In this document: positions 16,545 to 25,806 of the stretch, piece after piece
Position numbering within the stretch: the first letter of the stretch is position 1
How the letters are laid out: the number at the start of each line of letters is the position of its first letter
Assembly (NCBI GenBank): GCA_945952415.1
Contig: CAMFIF010000031.1
Location: 1 to 42,710, forward strand
DNA: 42,710 nucleotides
Source: an uncultured Rhizobium sp.
GTDB taxonomy: Bacteria; Pseudomonadota; Alphaproteobacteria; Rhizobiales; Rhizobiaceae
Direction: 5' to 3'
Notes under the pieces: generated by a model
What the model saw: the letters and a program-made list of their open reading frames with translations, nothing else
Database searches by the model: none
What the model was told of the DNA's origin: nothing
Position numbers and translations under genes: made by a program

Positions 16545-17882
16545 TCACGCCCCTTCCGACCCGGCTGCGGGGCCCCGGCGGTTGAGCGCGCTGTAGCGCT
16601 CCATGGACTGGGCATAGAAGGCGACGCCGCCGGTCAACATGGCAAGCGATTCGCCGATGGCGAGGCGGTTGTTGGAATTGGACAGCAGCGTCAGCGCGAA
16701 GAAGAAGATGAGCATCAGATAGGCCTGCAGGCCGGCGGCGGGAATGAAGCCCTTGCGATAGCCGCGCCAGACCATGGCGATCAGGCCGAACAGCATGATG
16801 GCCAGCGCCAGGAGGCCGAAAAGCCCGTGGCGAATCAGGATTTCCAGATAGCCATTATGCATGAGGTAATAGCCCACATTGGCATAGCGGGTCTGATCCC
16901 ATTTCTCGATCCAGAAATTGCCATGGCCGAAGAACGGCGCCTGCTTGACCAGCTGGAGCGCATTGTACCAGATTTCCAGCCGCTCGTTGAGCGAGAGCGG
17001 CACGGTGCCGGAGGAGATCTTTTCCTGCAGCAGGGCGGCCGCCGTCATCTTGCCCGTCATCAGCCCGTCGAGGATGTCGAGCGAGGCATTGACCGTATCG
17101 CCCGCACGCGCCCAGAGCCGCTCGTGAAAGACGAGACCCGCGCCGAGCACGGCCAGGATGAGGCCGATGACCGGCAGGCGGATGATCGCCCGCCGTTCCG
17201 TGACGAGAAGCAGAATGGCCGCCAGCGGCAGCGTGCCGAGCAGCGCCAGCCAGACGCCCTTGGACTGGGAGCCGACAATGGAGATGAGGCAGAGCACGAT
17301 GATGACGGGCGTGAGCGCCGCTGCGGCGAGGCCATAGGGCGATTGCCTGAGGCCCCGCTCCGCATAATGGAGGAACCAGTAAAAGGCGCCGATGAGGATC
17401 AGCCCGCAGGCAACCGCGCCATGGATCTGGTTGTTGTGGTAGAGCGGGCTCACCGGTTCGCCGGAGGCAATGATAAACCAGTGCTGGGAGACGGCCAGCA
17501 TGAGGGCGGCGACGGTAAAGAAGAAGAGCAGCAGCTTTTCCACATGGAAGCGCATGCGGGTGAGCCCGATGCCGATGCCGCCGAAGAAGATCGGAAAGGC
17601 AAAGAGCCATTCGGAGGAGCCGTGCTCGTGATTGGGGCTGCCGAAATAGCCGTAGAAGAAGCGCCCCAGCACATAGAGCGACCAGCAGAGGCAGTACCAG
17701 GCCATGAAGGAGGTTTCGGGCCGCGGCAGCGTGCGGCGAAAGACATAGATGCCGTAGAAGCAGACGATGATCGCGGAGAAGCGATAGGCATCGGTTTCCA
17801 CGAGCGTGGCGCTGAGCATCAGGAACCAGAGCAGGAAACCTGCGGCAGCCATCAACGGGGTCGGGCGTTCTTCAAAGGTCAT
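16545..17882 (-). CDS. O-antigen ligase/polymerase-family membrane protein
   Basis: 445 aa with about ten to twelve hydrophobic segments and the large periplasmic loop of the Wzy/WaaL/ExoQ superfamily. That loop has LNERLEIWYNALQLVKQAPFFGHGNFW and a downstream HNGYLEILIRHGLFGL block, where the H-N-x-Y-L motif is characteristic. Such proteins ligate or polymerise surface polysaccharide at the inner membrane. It follows the GT25 gene by 12 bp and abuts the DciA-like gene, so the two glycan genes form an operon with a replication gene. Substrate unknown. Confidence 0.85.
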   Translation of the reverse strand: MTFEERPTPLMAAAGFLLWFLMLSATLVETDAYRFSAIIVCFYGIYVFRRTLPRPETSFMAWYCLCWSLYVLGRFFYGYFGSPNHEHGSSEWLFAFPIFFGGIGIGLTRMRFHVEKLLLFFFTVAALMLAVSQHWFIIASGEPVSPLYHNNQIHGAVACGLILIGAFYWFLHYAERGLRQSPYGLAAAALTPVIIVLCLISIVGSQSKGVWLALLGTLPLAAILLLVTERRAIIRLPVIGLILAVLGAGLVFHERLWARAGDTVNASLDILDGLMTGKMTAAALLQEKISSGTVPLSLNERLEIWYNALQLVKQAPFFGHGNFWIEKWDQTRYANVGYYLMHNGYLEILIRHGLFGLLALAIMLFGLIAMVWRGYRKGFIPAAGLQAYLMLIFFFALTLLSNSNNRLAIGESLAMLTGGVAFYAQSMERYSALNRRGPAAGSEGA

Positions 17883-17894
17883 GGCATCGCATTC

Positions 17895-18635
17895 TCAGGT
17901 ACGAAACGTATAGCGCAGGCGGGCGAGATAATCGGCCGCCCGGAACAGATGGGTGGGCAGGCGCTTCCAGCCGGGCAGTCTTGTCTTGCGGTAATCCTCG
18001 CGGCTGCCGATTTCCGTTTCCACGTCGAGCGGTCCGAGAGAGACGATGTCGCGGTGAAGCGTATAGGTTGCCGCCCCGGTTTGCCAGCCCCTTTCCAGCG
18101 CGACGTCGAAGGGAAGCGCCATGGGGCGGAGCGTGCGGGCAAGCTTTCGGGCGCCTGCGGCGGTGACGAGATAGCAGGCGGCAGAGCCCTGCGGACCATG
18201 CAGGCAGCGGCCGATCTCGTCGCCCGCGCGGGTGATGCCGTGGCGGCGAAACCCCTTGTTGCGGTGGTTGAAAAGCTTGACGACCTCGGCCTTCGGGAAA
18301 TCCGCAAGGATCGCCTCCACCCGGGCGAGGAAGCCGCGCGGGAAAACCACGTCATCTTCGGCCACGATGGCCGCGGGCACGCCGGAGGCGATCATGAGAT
18401 CGAGCGCTTTCAGGTGGCTCTGGTAGCAGCCATATTCGCCGGGGCGCATGATGCGGCCTGCAAGGCGGCGAAAGCCCGCATCGGAGACATCCACCCGGCT
18501 CGCTTCAGGGATCGCACGGCCATCCACACCCGGCACGCGGATGAGGGTGAGCCCTTCCGCTGCGGCGCTTTCGGCGATCAGTTGCCAGCGGCCGACGGAC
18601 CGGTCGAGATTGATGGCATAGATGGGGAGTGACAT
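17895..18635 (-). CDS. Glycosyltransferase family 25 protein
   Basis: 246 aa. It begins LPIYAINLDRSVGRW and contains RPGEYGCYQSHLKALDLMI and AAIVAEDDVVFP. The INLxRS start, the G-E-x-G-C-xx-SH block and the EDD metal site define GT25, which includes LgtB/LgtE-type lipooligosaccharide galactosyltransferases. It probably adds a sugar to LPS core or a related glycan in the cytoplasm. Adjacent to the ligase-like membrane protein, consistent with surface polysaccharide assembly. First gene of the minus-strand run; its promoter lies in the ~190 bp before mutY. Confidence 0.88.
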   Translation of the reverse strand: MSLPIYAINLDRSVGRWQLIAESAAAEGLTLIRVPGVDGRAIPEASRVDVSDAGFRRLAGRIMRPGEYGCYQSHLKALDLMIASGVPAAIVAEDDVVFPRGFLARVEAILADFPKAEVVKLFNHRNKGFRRHGITRAGDEIGRCLHGPQGSAACYLVTAAGARKLARTLRPMALPFDVALERGWQTGAATYTLHRDIVSLGPLDVETEIGSREDYRKTRLPGWKRLPTHLFRAADYLARLRYTFRT

Positions 18636-18822
18636 GCGGTTCCCATGATTTGCTATCGGCCAGCGCTAGCCCATTTCAACCGGCGAGACAATCACAAGGT
18701 GGGGACGCATACCCCGTTTCACCGCCATGATTTTCTGTCTTGCCGCCCGGTCAAACTGCCGCTACCTCTTGCCGCACGGATCCTTAGAAGCGAATTGGGG
18801 CAAGGCGGTGACGCGCGCAGCA

Positions 18823-19920
18823 ATGGCCGACACGAAACCGCTGGATATGAGCGCCAGCCTGCTTGGCTGGTATGACCGGCACCATCGCGATCTCCCCTGG
18901 AGAACCCCGCCCGCCCGGGGAAAGGCCGGTTTCAGAACCGATCCCTACCGGGTCTGGCTGTCGGAGGTGATGCTGCAGCAGACGACCGTGCAGGCGGTAA
19001 AATCCTATTTCGACACATTCACCCGCCTTTGGCCGACCGTTGAAGATCTCGCCCGGGCGCCGAGCGAGGATGTGATGGCCGCCTGGGCGGGGCTTGGCTA
19101 TTACGCCCGCGCCCGCAACCTGAAGCGGTGTGCCGAGGCGGTGGCTGCGGATCACGGCGGGCTTTTTCCCGATACGGAAGCGGCGCTTCTTTCGCTTCCC
19201 GGAATCGGCGCCTATACGGCGGCGGCGATTGCGGCCATCGCCTTCAATCGCAAGGCGACGGTGGTGGATGGCAATGTGGAGCGGGTGGTGACCCGGCTTT
19301 ACGCCATCGGGACGCCCCTTCCCGCCGCGAAACCCGAAATCCGGGCGCGCACGGAGGCCATGGTTCCCGAAGACCGGCCCGGCGATTTCGCCCAGGCGAT
19401 GATGGATCTCGGCGCCACGATCTGCACGCCGAGGCGTCCGGCCTGCGTGCTCTGTCCGCTGAAGGCGGATTGCACGGCGCTGAAGACGGGCGATCCCGAG
19501 CTCTATCCCGTCAAGGCCGCCAAGAAGGCAAAGCCGGTGCGGCTCGGCGCGGCCTATGTGGCGGTCGGGCCCGGGCCTTCCGTCTATCTCAGGCGGCGAC
19601 AGGAGAGCGGGCTTCTCGGCGGCATGAGCGAGGTGCCGGGCACCACCTGGACCGCACGCATCGACGGTGCGACCGATCTTTCCGGCGCGCCCTTTGCCGC
19701 CGCCTGGCAGCCGACCGGCAGCATCACCCATGTCTTTACCCATTTCGAACTGCGGCTCAGCGTCTACCGGGCCGACATGGAGAGGCTGGAAAACGGCGAT
19801 GACGGATGGTGGCAGCCTGTTGGAAAACTTGATCAGGCCGCCCTCCCCACCGTCATGAAAAAGGCGATTGCCGCCGCCATTCCGGACGCGTTCCGAACGA
19901 AGAGAAAAGAGAAGCCATGA
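18823..19920 (+). CDS. mutY: A/G-specific adenine DNA glycosylase MutY
   Basis: 365 aa; removes adenine mispaired with 8-oxoguanine. Catalytic Glu48 lies in SEVMLQQTTV, the helix-hairpin-helix is LPGIGAYTAAAIAAIA with catalytic Asp149 in VVDGNVERV, and the iron–sulfur cluster Cys are 201, 208, 211 and 217 (C-x6-C-x2-C-x5-C). A C-terminal NUDIX-like domain (LRRRQESGLLGGMSEVPG) recognises 8-oxoG. ATG 18823 was chosen; 18727 would add 32 unlike-family residues and 18847 is possible. Its last four bases overlap the HAD gene start (ATGA). Confidence 0.95.
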   Translation: MADTKPLDMSASLLGWYDRHHRDLPWRTPPARGKAGFRTDPYRVWLSEVMLQQTTVQAVKSYFDTFTRLWPTVEDLARAPSEDVMAAWAGLGYYARARNLKRCAEAVAADHGGLFPDTEAALLSLPGIGAYTAAAIAAIAFNRKATVVDGNVERVVTRLYAIGTPLPAAKPEIRARTEAMVPEDRPGDFAQAMMDLGATICTPRRPACVLCPLKADCTALKTGDPELYPVKAAKKAKPVRLGAAYVAVGPGPSVYLRRRQESGLLGGMSEVPGTTWTARIDGATDLSGAPFAAAWQPTGSITHVFTHFELRLSVYRADMERLENGDDGWWQPVGKLDQAALPTVMKKAIAAAIPDAFRTKRKEKP

Positions 19921-20531
19921 CCACAGACATCCGCCATATCGTTTTCGACATCGGCCGCGTTCTCATCCATTACGATCCCAATATTCCCTTCAGCCGCCTC
20001 ATTCCCGACGAGGCGGAGCGGAAATGGTTCTTCGAGAACATCTGCACCCATGACTGGAACATCGAGCAGGACCGCGGGCGGAGCTGGGAAGAGGCGGAAA
20101 AGCTGCTGATCGCGCTTCACCCCGACCGGGAAAGCCATATTCGAGCCTTTCGCAAGCACTGGCGGGAAATGGTGCCCTATGCCTATCCCGACAGCGTGAA
20201 GGCCATGGAGCGGCTGATAGACGAGGGTCGCGACGTGACCATGCTGACCAATTTTGCCAGCGATACTTTCGTGGAGGCGAACGAGATCTTCCCGTTCCTC
20301 AAGAAACCGCGCGGCGTGACCGTGTCCGGCGAGGTGAAGCTGATCAAGCCGGATGTGCGGATCTACGATCTCCACGCCCAGACCTTCGGACTGGAGCCTT
20401 CGAAGACGCTGTTCATCGACGATTCGGCGGCGAATGTCGAAGGCGCGCGCAAAGCCGGCTGGCAGGCGGTGCTGTTCACCGGGCCGGAAAAGCTTGCGAG
20501 CGATCTCTCCGCCTACGGGCTCGGCGCTTAA
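19917..20531 (+). CDS. HAD-superfamily phosphatase (YihX-like)
   Basis: 204 aa. Motif I is FDIGRVLIHYD, the DxGxV variant seen in YihX-type HAD subfamily IA proteins. Motif II is the T of MLTNF, and motif III/IV are KPDVRIY and FIDDSAANVEGA. It is probably a phosphatase for a small phosphorylated metabolite. Its start overlaps the mutY stop by four bases, so the two are co-translated. Its own stop overlaps the convergent GT41 stop by four bases. Confidence 0.88.
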   Translation: MTTDIRHIVFDIGRVLIHYDPNIPFSRLIPDEAERKWFFENICTHDWNIEQDRGRSWEEAEKLLIALHPDRESHIRAFRKHWREMVPYAYPDSVKAMERLIDEGRDVTMLTNFASDTFVEANEIFPFLKKPRGVTVSGEVKLIKPDVRIYDLHAQTFGLEPSKTLFIDDSAANVEGARKAGWQAVLFTGPEKLASDLSAYGLGA

Positions 20532-22378
20532 GGCGCCTCGGGCAGCATCGAGGCGAAAGCCGCCTCGAGGTCGCGCGTCAGCCCCTGCGTATCGAAAAGC
20601 GGGGCGGTATCACGGGCATCGACAAGTTTCTGGCGCAGGACGGAAAGGCGGTTTCCGTCCTGCGCCAGCGCGTCCGTCAGGCGGACGAACGCATCGAGGT
20701 CTTCCGTGACCAGTTCGGCAAGGCCGACGGAAGAAAGCAGGCTTTCGCTGACGCGGCCAGCGAAACTCGTGCCCCTGACCGTCACCACCGGCACGCCCGC
20801 CCAGAGCGCATCGGATGTGGTGGTGTGGCCGTTGCAGGGCGTGCAATCAAGGGCGATATCGGCCGCGGCGAGCCGGGCCAGATGGTCGGGAATGGGCATG
20901 CGCGGCGCCACCACCAGCCGGTCGCGGTGAATGCCGCGGGCTTCTGCGGCGCGCTTCAGGTTTTCAGCGGCCTGCTCTTCCAGCGGGGCCAGCCAGAGCA
21001 CCGAGCCTTCTACCCTTCCAAGGATCTCCATCCAGGCCTCGAAGGCCTTGAGGCGGATCTTCGGCGCCTGGTGGAAGGCCGCAAAGACGATGCCCTCTTC
21101 CGGCAGGCCATGGGCCGCGCGCGAGGCGGGCCGGACCGGGCGCAGGCGGCTGTTGTCATTGGCCTGGTAGCAGCGCGGCAGGCGGATGATCCGCTCCTCG
21201 AAAAAGGCATCCGAAGAGGGCGGCGCGACGATGGCATCGGCAATGGCATAATCGATGCCGATGCCGGAAACCGAGCCCGGAAAGCCGAGATAGGAAACCT
21301 GCACGGGCGCGGGGCGGCGGGTGAAGATGCCGAGCCGGCTGCCCTGGGTGAAACCCTTGAGATCGACCAGAATATCGATCCCCAGCTTCTCGATCAGGGC
21401 CGCCGCCGCCTCGTCGCTGAGGGCGAGGATATCGACATAATGTTCGGCGGCGGCGAGCGCGCGGGCGCGCATCGCCCCGTGCCGGTTCCGCTCAGCCGTG
21501 TGGCAGAAGAGGAAGATCTCGAACCGCGCGCGATCATGGGCTTCGAGCACGCCGTTGAAGAGGGAGAGCGTGGCGTGATCGTGGAAATCGGCCGAGACAT
21601 AGCCGATGCGGATCCGCCTTCCGGTGACGGGCGAAAGCGGCTTTCTGGCCAGGACGGGCGGAAACAGCATTTCGGCGGTGCGCAGCGCCGTCTTGCGATG
21701 ATAGGCCTCGTCGCCCGACCAGAGAATGGAACGGAAGGCGTTTTCCCTGATATCCATCGCCGCGCCCTCACGGGCATAGGCGGCCTCAAGTTCCTTCTGC
21801 AGCCGGTCGGCGAGATCGAGATCGCAGAGATTGGCGGCAGCCCAGAAGAGTTCGGAGAGCGCCAACCGCTCGCCCGGCTGCATCTCGAGCGCCCGCCTGA
21901 GGAGCGGCAGCGCGCGGACGTGATGATCGGTGCCGACGAGCACCAGCGCCGCATTGAGGAGATTGCTGAAGCTCGTTCCCCGCTCCGCCAGGCGCGCGGC
22001 GAAGGGCAAGGCATCCTCGTAATTCCCGGCTTCGCGCAACAGGCTGCAAATGCCGTGATTGACATCGGGATCATCGGGCATCAGCGGATGGAGGCCAAGC
22101 AGGCAGGACAGGGCCTTGCCCGGCGCACCGCCATTCACATAATGCAGCGCGGCGCGCAGGCCGATATCGCGCTTGCGATCCGGCGACAGCGGTACCGCAT
22201 CGGCAAAGAACCGTGCGGCCTCCAGAAGATTGCCCTGCTGCTCGTGAATGGTGCCGGCGAGAAGATAGCCGTTGACGTTCCGCCGCTCTTTTTCGAGCAG
22301 GCGGCGCACCGTGGCCAGCGCGATCTTCAGATCGCCCCGCTGATACTGCTGCATCGCCTTTTCCAGCAAAGCGGCCAT
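20528..22378 (-). CDS. TPR plus GT41 (O-GlcNAc-transferase-like) protein
   Basis: 616 aa. Residues 1–~200 are TPR-like helical repeats (AARFFADAVPLSPDRKRDIG and similar). The C-terminal part has the GT41/OGT blocks: RIRIGYVSADFHDHATLSLF, DILVDLKGFTQGSRLGIF, RRPAPVQVSYLGFPGS, FAAFHQAPKIRLKAFEAW and a final DALWAGVPVVTVRGTSFAGR. Eukaryotic members attach GlcNAc to Ser/Thr; bacterial homologs include protein glycosyltransferases such as HMW1C types, but most are unassigned. Protein or surface-glycan glycosylation is the likely role. It lies downstream of ccrM, separated by a terminator. Confidence 0.88.
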   Translation of the reverse strand: MAALLEKAMQQYQRGDLKIALATVRRLLEKERRNVNGYLLAGTIHEQQGNLLEAARFFADAVPLSPDRKRDIGLRAALHYVNGGAPGKALSCLLGLHPLMPDDPDVNHGICSLLREAGNYEDALPFAARLAERGTSFSNLLNAALVLVGTDHHVRALPLLRRALEMQPGERLALSELFWAAANLCDLDLADRLQKELEAAYAREGAAMDIRENAFRSILWSGDEAYHRKTALRTAEMLFPPVLARKPLSPVTGRRIRIGYVSADFHDHATLSLFNGVLEAHDRARFEIFLFCHTAERNRHGAMRARALAAAEHYVDILALSDEAAAALIEKLGIDILVDLKGFTQGSRLGIFTRRPAPVQVSYLGFPGSVSGIGIDYAIADAIVAPPSSDAFFEERIIRLPRCYQANDNSRLRPVRPASRAAHGLPEEGIVFAAFHQAPKIRLKAFEAWMEILGRVEGSVLWLAPLEEQAAENLKRAAEARGIHRDRLVVAPRMPIPDHLARLAAADIALDCTPCNGHTTTSDALWAGVPVVTVRGTSFAGRVSESLLSSVGLAELVTEDLDAFVRLTDALAQDGNRLSVLRQKLVDARDTAPLFDTQGLTRDLEAAFASMLPEAP

Positions 22379-22448
22379 CTGCCCATGCTCCCTTTCGTTG
22401 GGGGAGCTTTAGGAAGCCCGTCTTGTCCGAGGCTGGCGTAGTTGCCTG

Positions 22449-22489
22449 GTAAAACAAGAATGCCCGGCCTCCCCTTCGGGAAGCCGGGC
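22449..22489 (-). terminator. Intrinsic terminator downstream of ccrM
   Basis: GCCCGGC (22489–22483) pairs with GCCGGGC (22468–22462) on the minus strand, with further pairing around a TTCGGG/CCCGAA loop. A U-rich ATTCTTGTTTTA follows. It is 65 bp past the ccrM stop and 71 bp before the GT41 start. Confidence 0.85.
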
Positions 22490-22553
22490 TCTCTTCCTGT
22501 CCGCCGGGACTGAAGGTACGAAACCGGCGGCAGGCAGGGAACGGGTGGGTGGC

Positions 22554-23702
<1,149 letters not shown>

Positions 23703-23736
23703 TTACGCTTACGCTAAACAAATCCTTGATGCTTAT

Positions 23737-23758
23737 GGTTACCCAACTTGGTTACCAA
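23737..23758. promoter_or_regulatory. Tandem GGTTACC motifs upstream of ccrM
   Basis: GGTTACC occurs at 23737–23743 and 23750–23756, 13 bp apart. The second is inside the small palindrome TTGGTTACCAA (23748–23758). The site is 38–59 bp upstream of the ccrM ATG. On the minus strand it reads as two TAACC half-sites, which resembles a degenerate CtrA site, but spacing is 9 instead of 7. The regulator is unknown. Confidence 0.4.
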
Positions 23759-23867
23759 AGGCTGAACGGGATAGAGAAAAAGCAGGACGATGCTGGGAGC
23801 CGGAAGCGCCTTGTTCTCGGCTGCGGAGCCGGGCGCTTGCGCCCCTCCCGCTTTCATGCTTAGCTTT

Positions 23868-23905
23868 TTCAGCAATAGACGCCGTTTTTAGAGAAAAATG
23901 CTGAA
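23868..23905. repeat. Inverted repeat TTCAGCA-N24-TGCTGAA, copy A
   Basis: Arms at 23868–23874 and 23899–23905 enclose exactly 24 bases, and the right arm touches the nucleotidyltransferase ATG. A matching element with the same arms and the same 24-base interior length follows the gene at 24965–25002. The outer flank TAGCTTTTTCAGCA also matches copy B (TAGCTTTTCAGCA). Confidence 0.75.
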
Positions 23906-24961
23906 ATGACTGTCTTTATTGAAAAAAATCAGGATCAAATCCGTGAGGCGATCAATACGGCGCAGCGCTTTCAGGTTTTTTCCGAGGCGAAACGGCGTGT
24001 CGATGGCTATCGGGGCTCGATGAGTTTTGCGGACCGGGCGGGACAGGACTATCTGCTGAAGGATTATTACGATCCGGCCAACGGGGTGCGCCGCCAGGTT
24101 TCGCTTGGCAAGCGTTCGCCGGAAACGGAGCGGCTCCACCTCGAATTCCATGCGGGACGCGAGGAGGCGCGGGAGCGCTTTGCCGCGGCCGGTGCCGTTC
24201 TTGACCGGCAGGCGGGCATCAACCGCAGCCTCGGTCTTGGGCGGGTGCCGGAAACGGGGGCCCGGATCATCCGCGCGCTCGATGCGGCCAATCTTCTCGG
24301 GCGGGGCCTGCGCATCGTCGGCACCCATGCCCTCTATGCCTATGAGGCGGATACGGCGGTTTTCCTTCCCACCGAGGCCATGACGACGGAGGATATCGAC
24401 ATCCTTCTCGATTCGCGCGTGAACATGCGGCTGCTGATCGACGATCCCGATATGGAACGCAGCCTCATGGGGGTGCTTCAGAAGGCAGACCGTTCCTTCC
24501 GGCGCAACCGCAAGGGCTTTCAGGCGGAGAACCGGGAGGGGTATCTGGTCGATCTCATCCAGCCGATGCGGGATCCGCCCTGGCTTGCGCGGCCATCGGG
24601 CCTTGGCGCTTCGACGGAGGACCTCGCCCCCACGGAGATCGAAGGGCTGCTGTGGCATGAAAACGTGCCGGCCTTCGAGGCGGTCGCCATCGATGCCCGG
24701 GGCTATCCCGTCCGGATCGTCGCGCCCGATCCGCGGGCCTTTGCGGTCCACAAGCACTGGCTTGCCCAGCGCGCGGACCGGCAGGGGCTGAAGCGCAGCC
24801 GCGATCTCCTTCAGGCGCGTCTTGCGGCGCGGCTGGTGGCAGACCACATGCCACACCTGCCCTTCGACCCCTCTGCACTCAAGGCCTTTCCGCGCGCCGT
24901 GGTGGACGGCGCGGCGCCCCTCTTCGAGAGAACGGAGGGGGCGGACCCGTTTCGCTTCTAG
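23906..24961 (+). CDS. GSU2403-type nucleotidyltransferase-fold protein
   Basis: 351 aa. An N-terminal helical region (YLLKDYYDPANGVRRQVSLG, SPETERLHLEFH) is followed by INRSLGLGRVPETGARIIRAL and the nucleotidyltransferase core RIVGTHALYAYE … TTEDIDILLDSR, where the D-I-D pair should bind metal. This layout matches the GSU2403/NTP_transf_8 group, distantly related to AbiEii-like toxins; substrate and role are unproven. It stands alone, with no antitoxin-like partner, and is bracketed by two copies of a TTCAGCA-N24-TGCTGAA inverted repeat. The stop codon TAG is part of the right-hand copy's shared flank. Confidence 0.82.
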   Translation: MTVFIEKNQDQIREAINTAQRFQVFSEAKRRVDGYRGSMSFADRAGQDYLLKDYYDPANGVRRQVSLGKRSPETERLHLEFHAGREEARERFAAAGAVLDRQAGINRSLGLGRVPETGARIIRALDAANLLGRGLRIVGTHALYAYEADTAVFLPTEAMTTEDIDILLDSRVNMRLLIDDPDMERSLMGVLQKADRSFRRNRKGFQAENREGYLVDLIQPMRDPPWLARPSGLGASTEDLAPTEIEGLLWHENVPAFEAVAIDARGYPVRIVAPDPRAFAVHKHWLAQRADRQGLKRSRDLLQARLAARLVADHMPHLPFDPSALKAFPRAVVDGAAPLFERTEGADPFRF

Positions 24962-24964
24962 CTT

Positions 24965-25002
24965 TTCAGCAGAAACACTCCAATTTCCGCCAATTTGCTG
25001 AA
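24965..25002. repeat. Inverted repeat TTCAGCA-N24-TGCTGAA, copy B
   Basis: Arms at 24965–24971 and 24996–25002 with a 24-base interior, immediately after the nucleotidyltransferase stop. Interior sequence differs from copy A; only arms, spacing and the outer TAGCTTTT flank are kept. Confidence 0.75.
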
Positions 25003-25020
25003 GCCATTGATTGGGATAGA

Positions 25021-25689
25021 TTATCCGACGATGGCGAAGGCGTCGCGGGTGGTGCCGGCCTGGGTTCGCACGGGACGCTGGCCGATCCATTTCACGTGGC
25101 GTTCGAGGATCGCCACGGCATCGGAGGTGGCACCCTGGCGGAGTGCGGTAAGGATCGCGCGGTGGTCGTGGTCGGTGCGGGCTTCCCAGCCGGAATGCCA
25201 GGCGGAGAAGAGGAAGCGCGCCGAGACGGAATGCAGGTCATCGATGCTGGCGAGAAGCCGCGGCATGCCGCAGGTGGAGAGAATGAGGCGATGAAAGCGG
25301 CGGTTGGCGGCCTCCCAGGCGCGCACGTCGCCGGCGGCATCGCCTTCGCGGGTCGCTTCCTCGGCTTCGTCCAGGATTGCGGCGGTGAGATGGGGGGCGG
25401 CGTGCTTGAGGGCCAGCACTTCCAGCGCCGCGCGCATTTCGGCCACTTCCTTGACTTCGGAAAGATCGAAGGAGGCGACGCGCACGCCGCGGCGCGGCTC
25501 GCTGATCGCCAGCCCCTGCGCTTCCAGGCGGCGGAAGGCCTCGCGCACGGGCACGTGGCTTGCGCCGAATTCCTCCGCCACGTGGTCCTGACGCAGGCGC
25601 ATGCCTGGCGTCAGCTCGCCGCGAATGATCCGCTCGGCAAGGGTCCGGCTGATTTTCGCCGCGATCGTATCGTCCTGTTCCTTCCTCAT
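25021..25689 (-). CDS. GntR-family transcriptional regulator (FCD type)
   Basis: 222 aa. The N-terminal winged HTH (residues ~8–72) has RIIRGELTPGMRLRQDHVAEEFGASHVPVREAFRRLEAQGL in the family pattern, then an all-helical FCD ligand domain with the metal/ligand residues in DVRAWEAANRRFHRLIL and the DHRAIL block. FadR/FCD regulators usually sense organic acids or sugars. The frame is open far upstream but the family N-terminus starts at ATG 25689. It is divergent from the HAD hydrolase at 25807 with 117 bp between them, so it may control that gene. Confidence 0.92.
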   Translation of the reverse strand: MRKEQDDTIAAKISRTLAERIIRGELTPGMRLRQDHVAEEFGASHVPVREAFRRLEAQGLAISEPRRGVRVASFDLSEVKEVAEMRAALEVLALKHAAPHLTAAILDEAEEATREGDAAGDVRAWEAANRRFHRLILSTCGMPRLLASIDDLHSVSARFLFSAWHSGWEARTDHDHRAILTALRQGATSDAVAILERHVKWIGQRPVRTQAGTTRDAFAIVG

Positions 25690-25806
25690 GCAGGCTCTTA
25701 GAGCATCGCCTTGGGTGCCATGCAAGATCAATGATTGTTCCCGGGCGCCGCTTCGTGTAGCAGGGCGGCTCACCCGGACCAACTGACAGCACGAGGCAGA
25801 TCCCGC

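Noticed and set aside
23868..25002. Integron attC sites flanking the nucleotidyltransferase
   Set aside because: The arms lack the RYYYAAC/GTTRRRY core sites and no integrase is present in the window.
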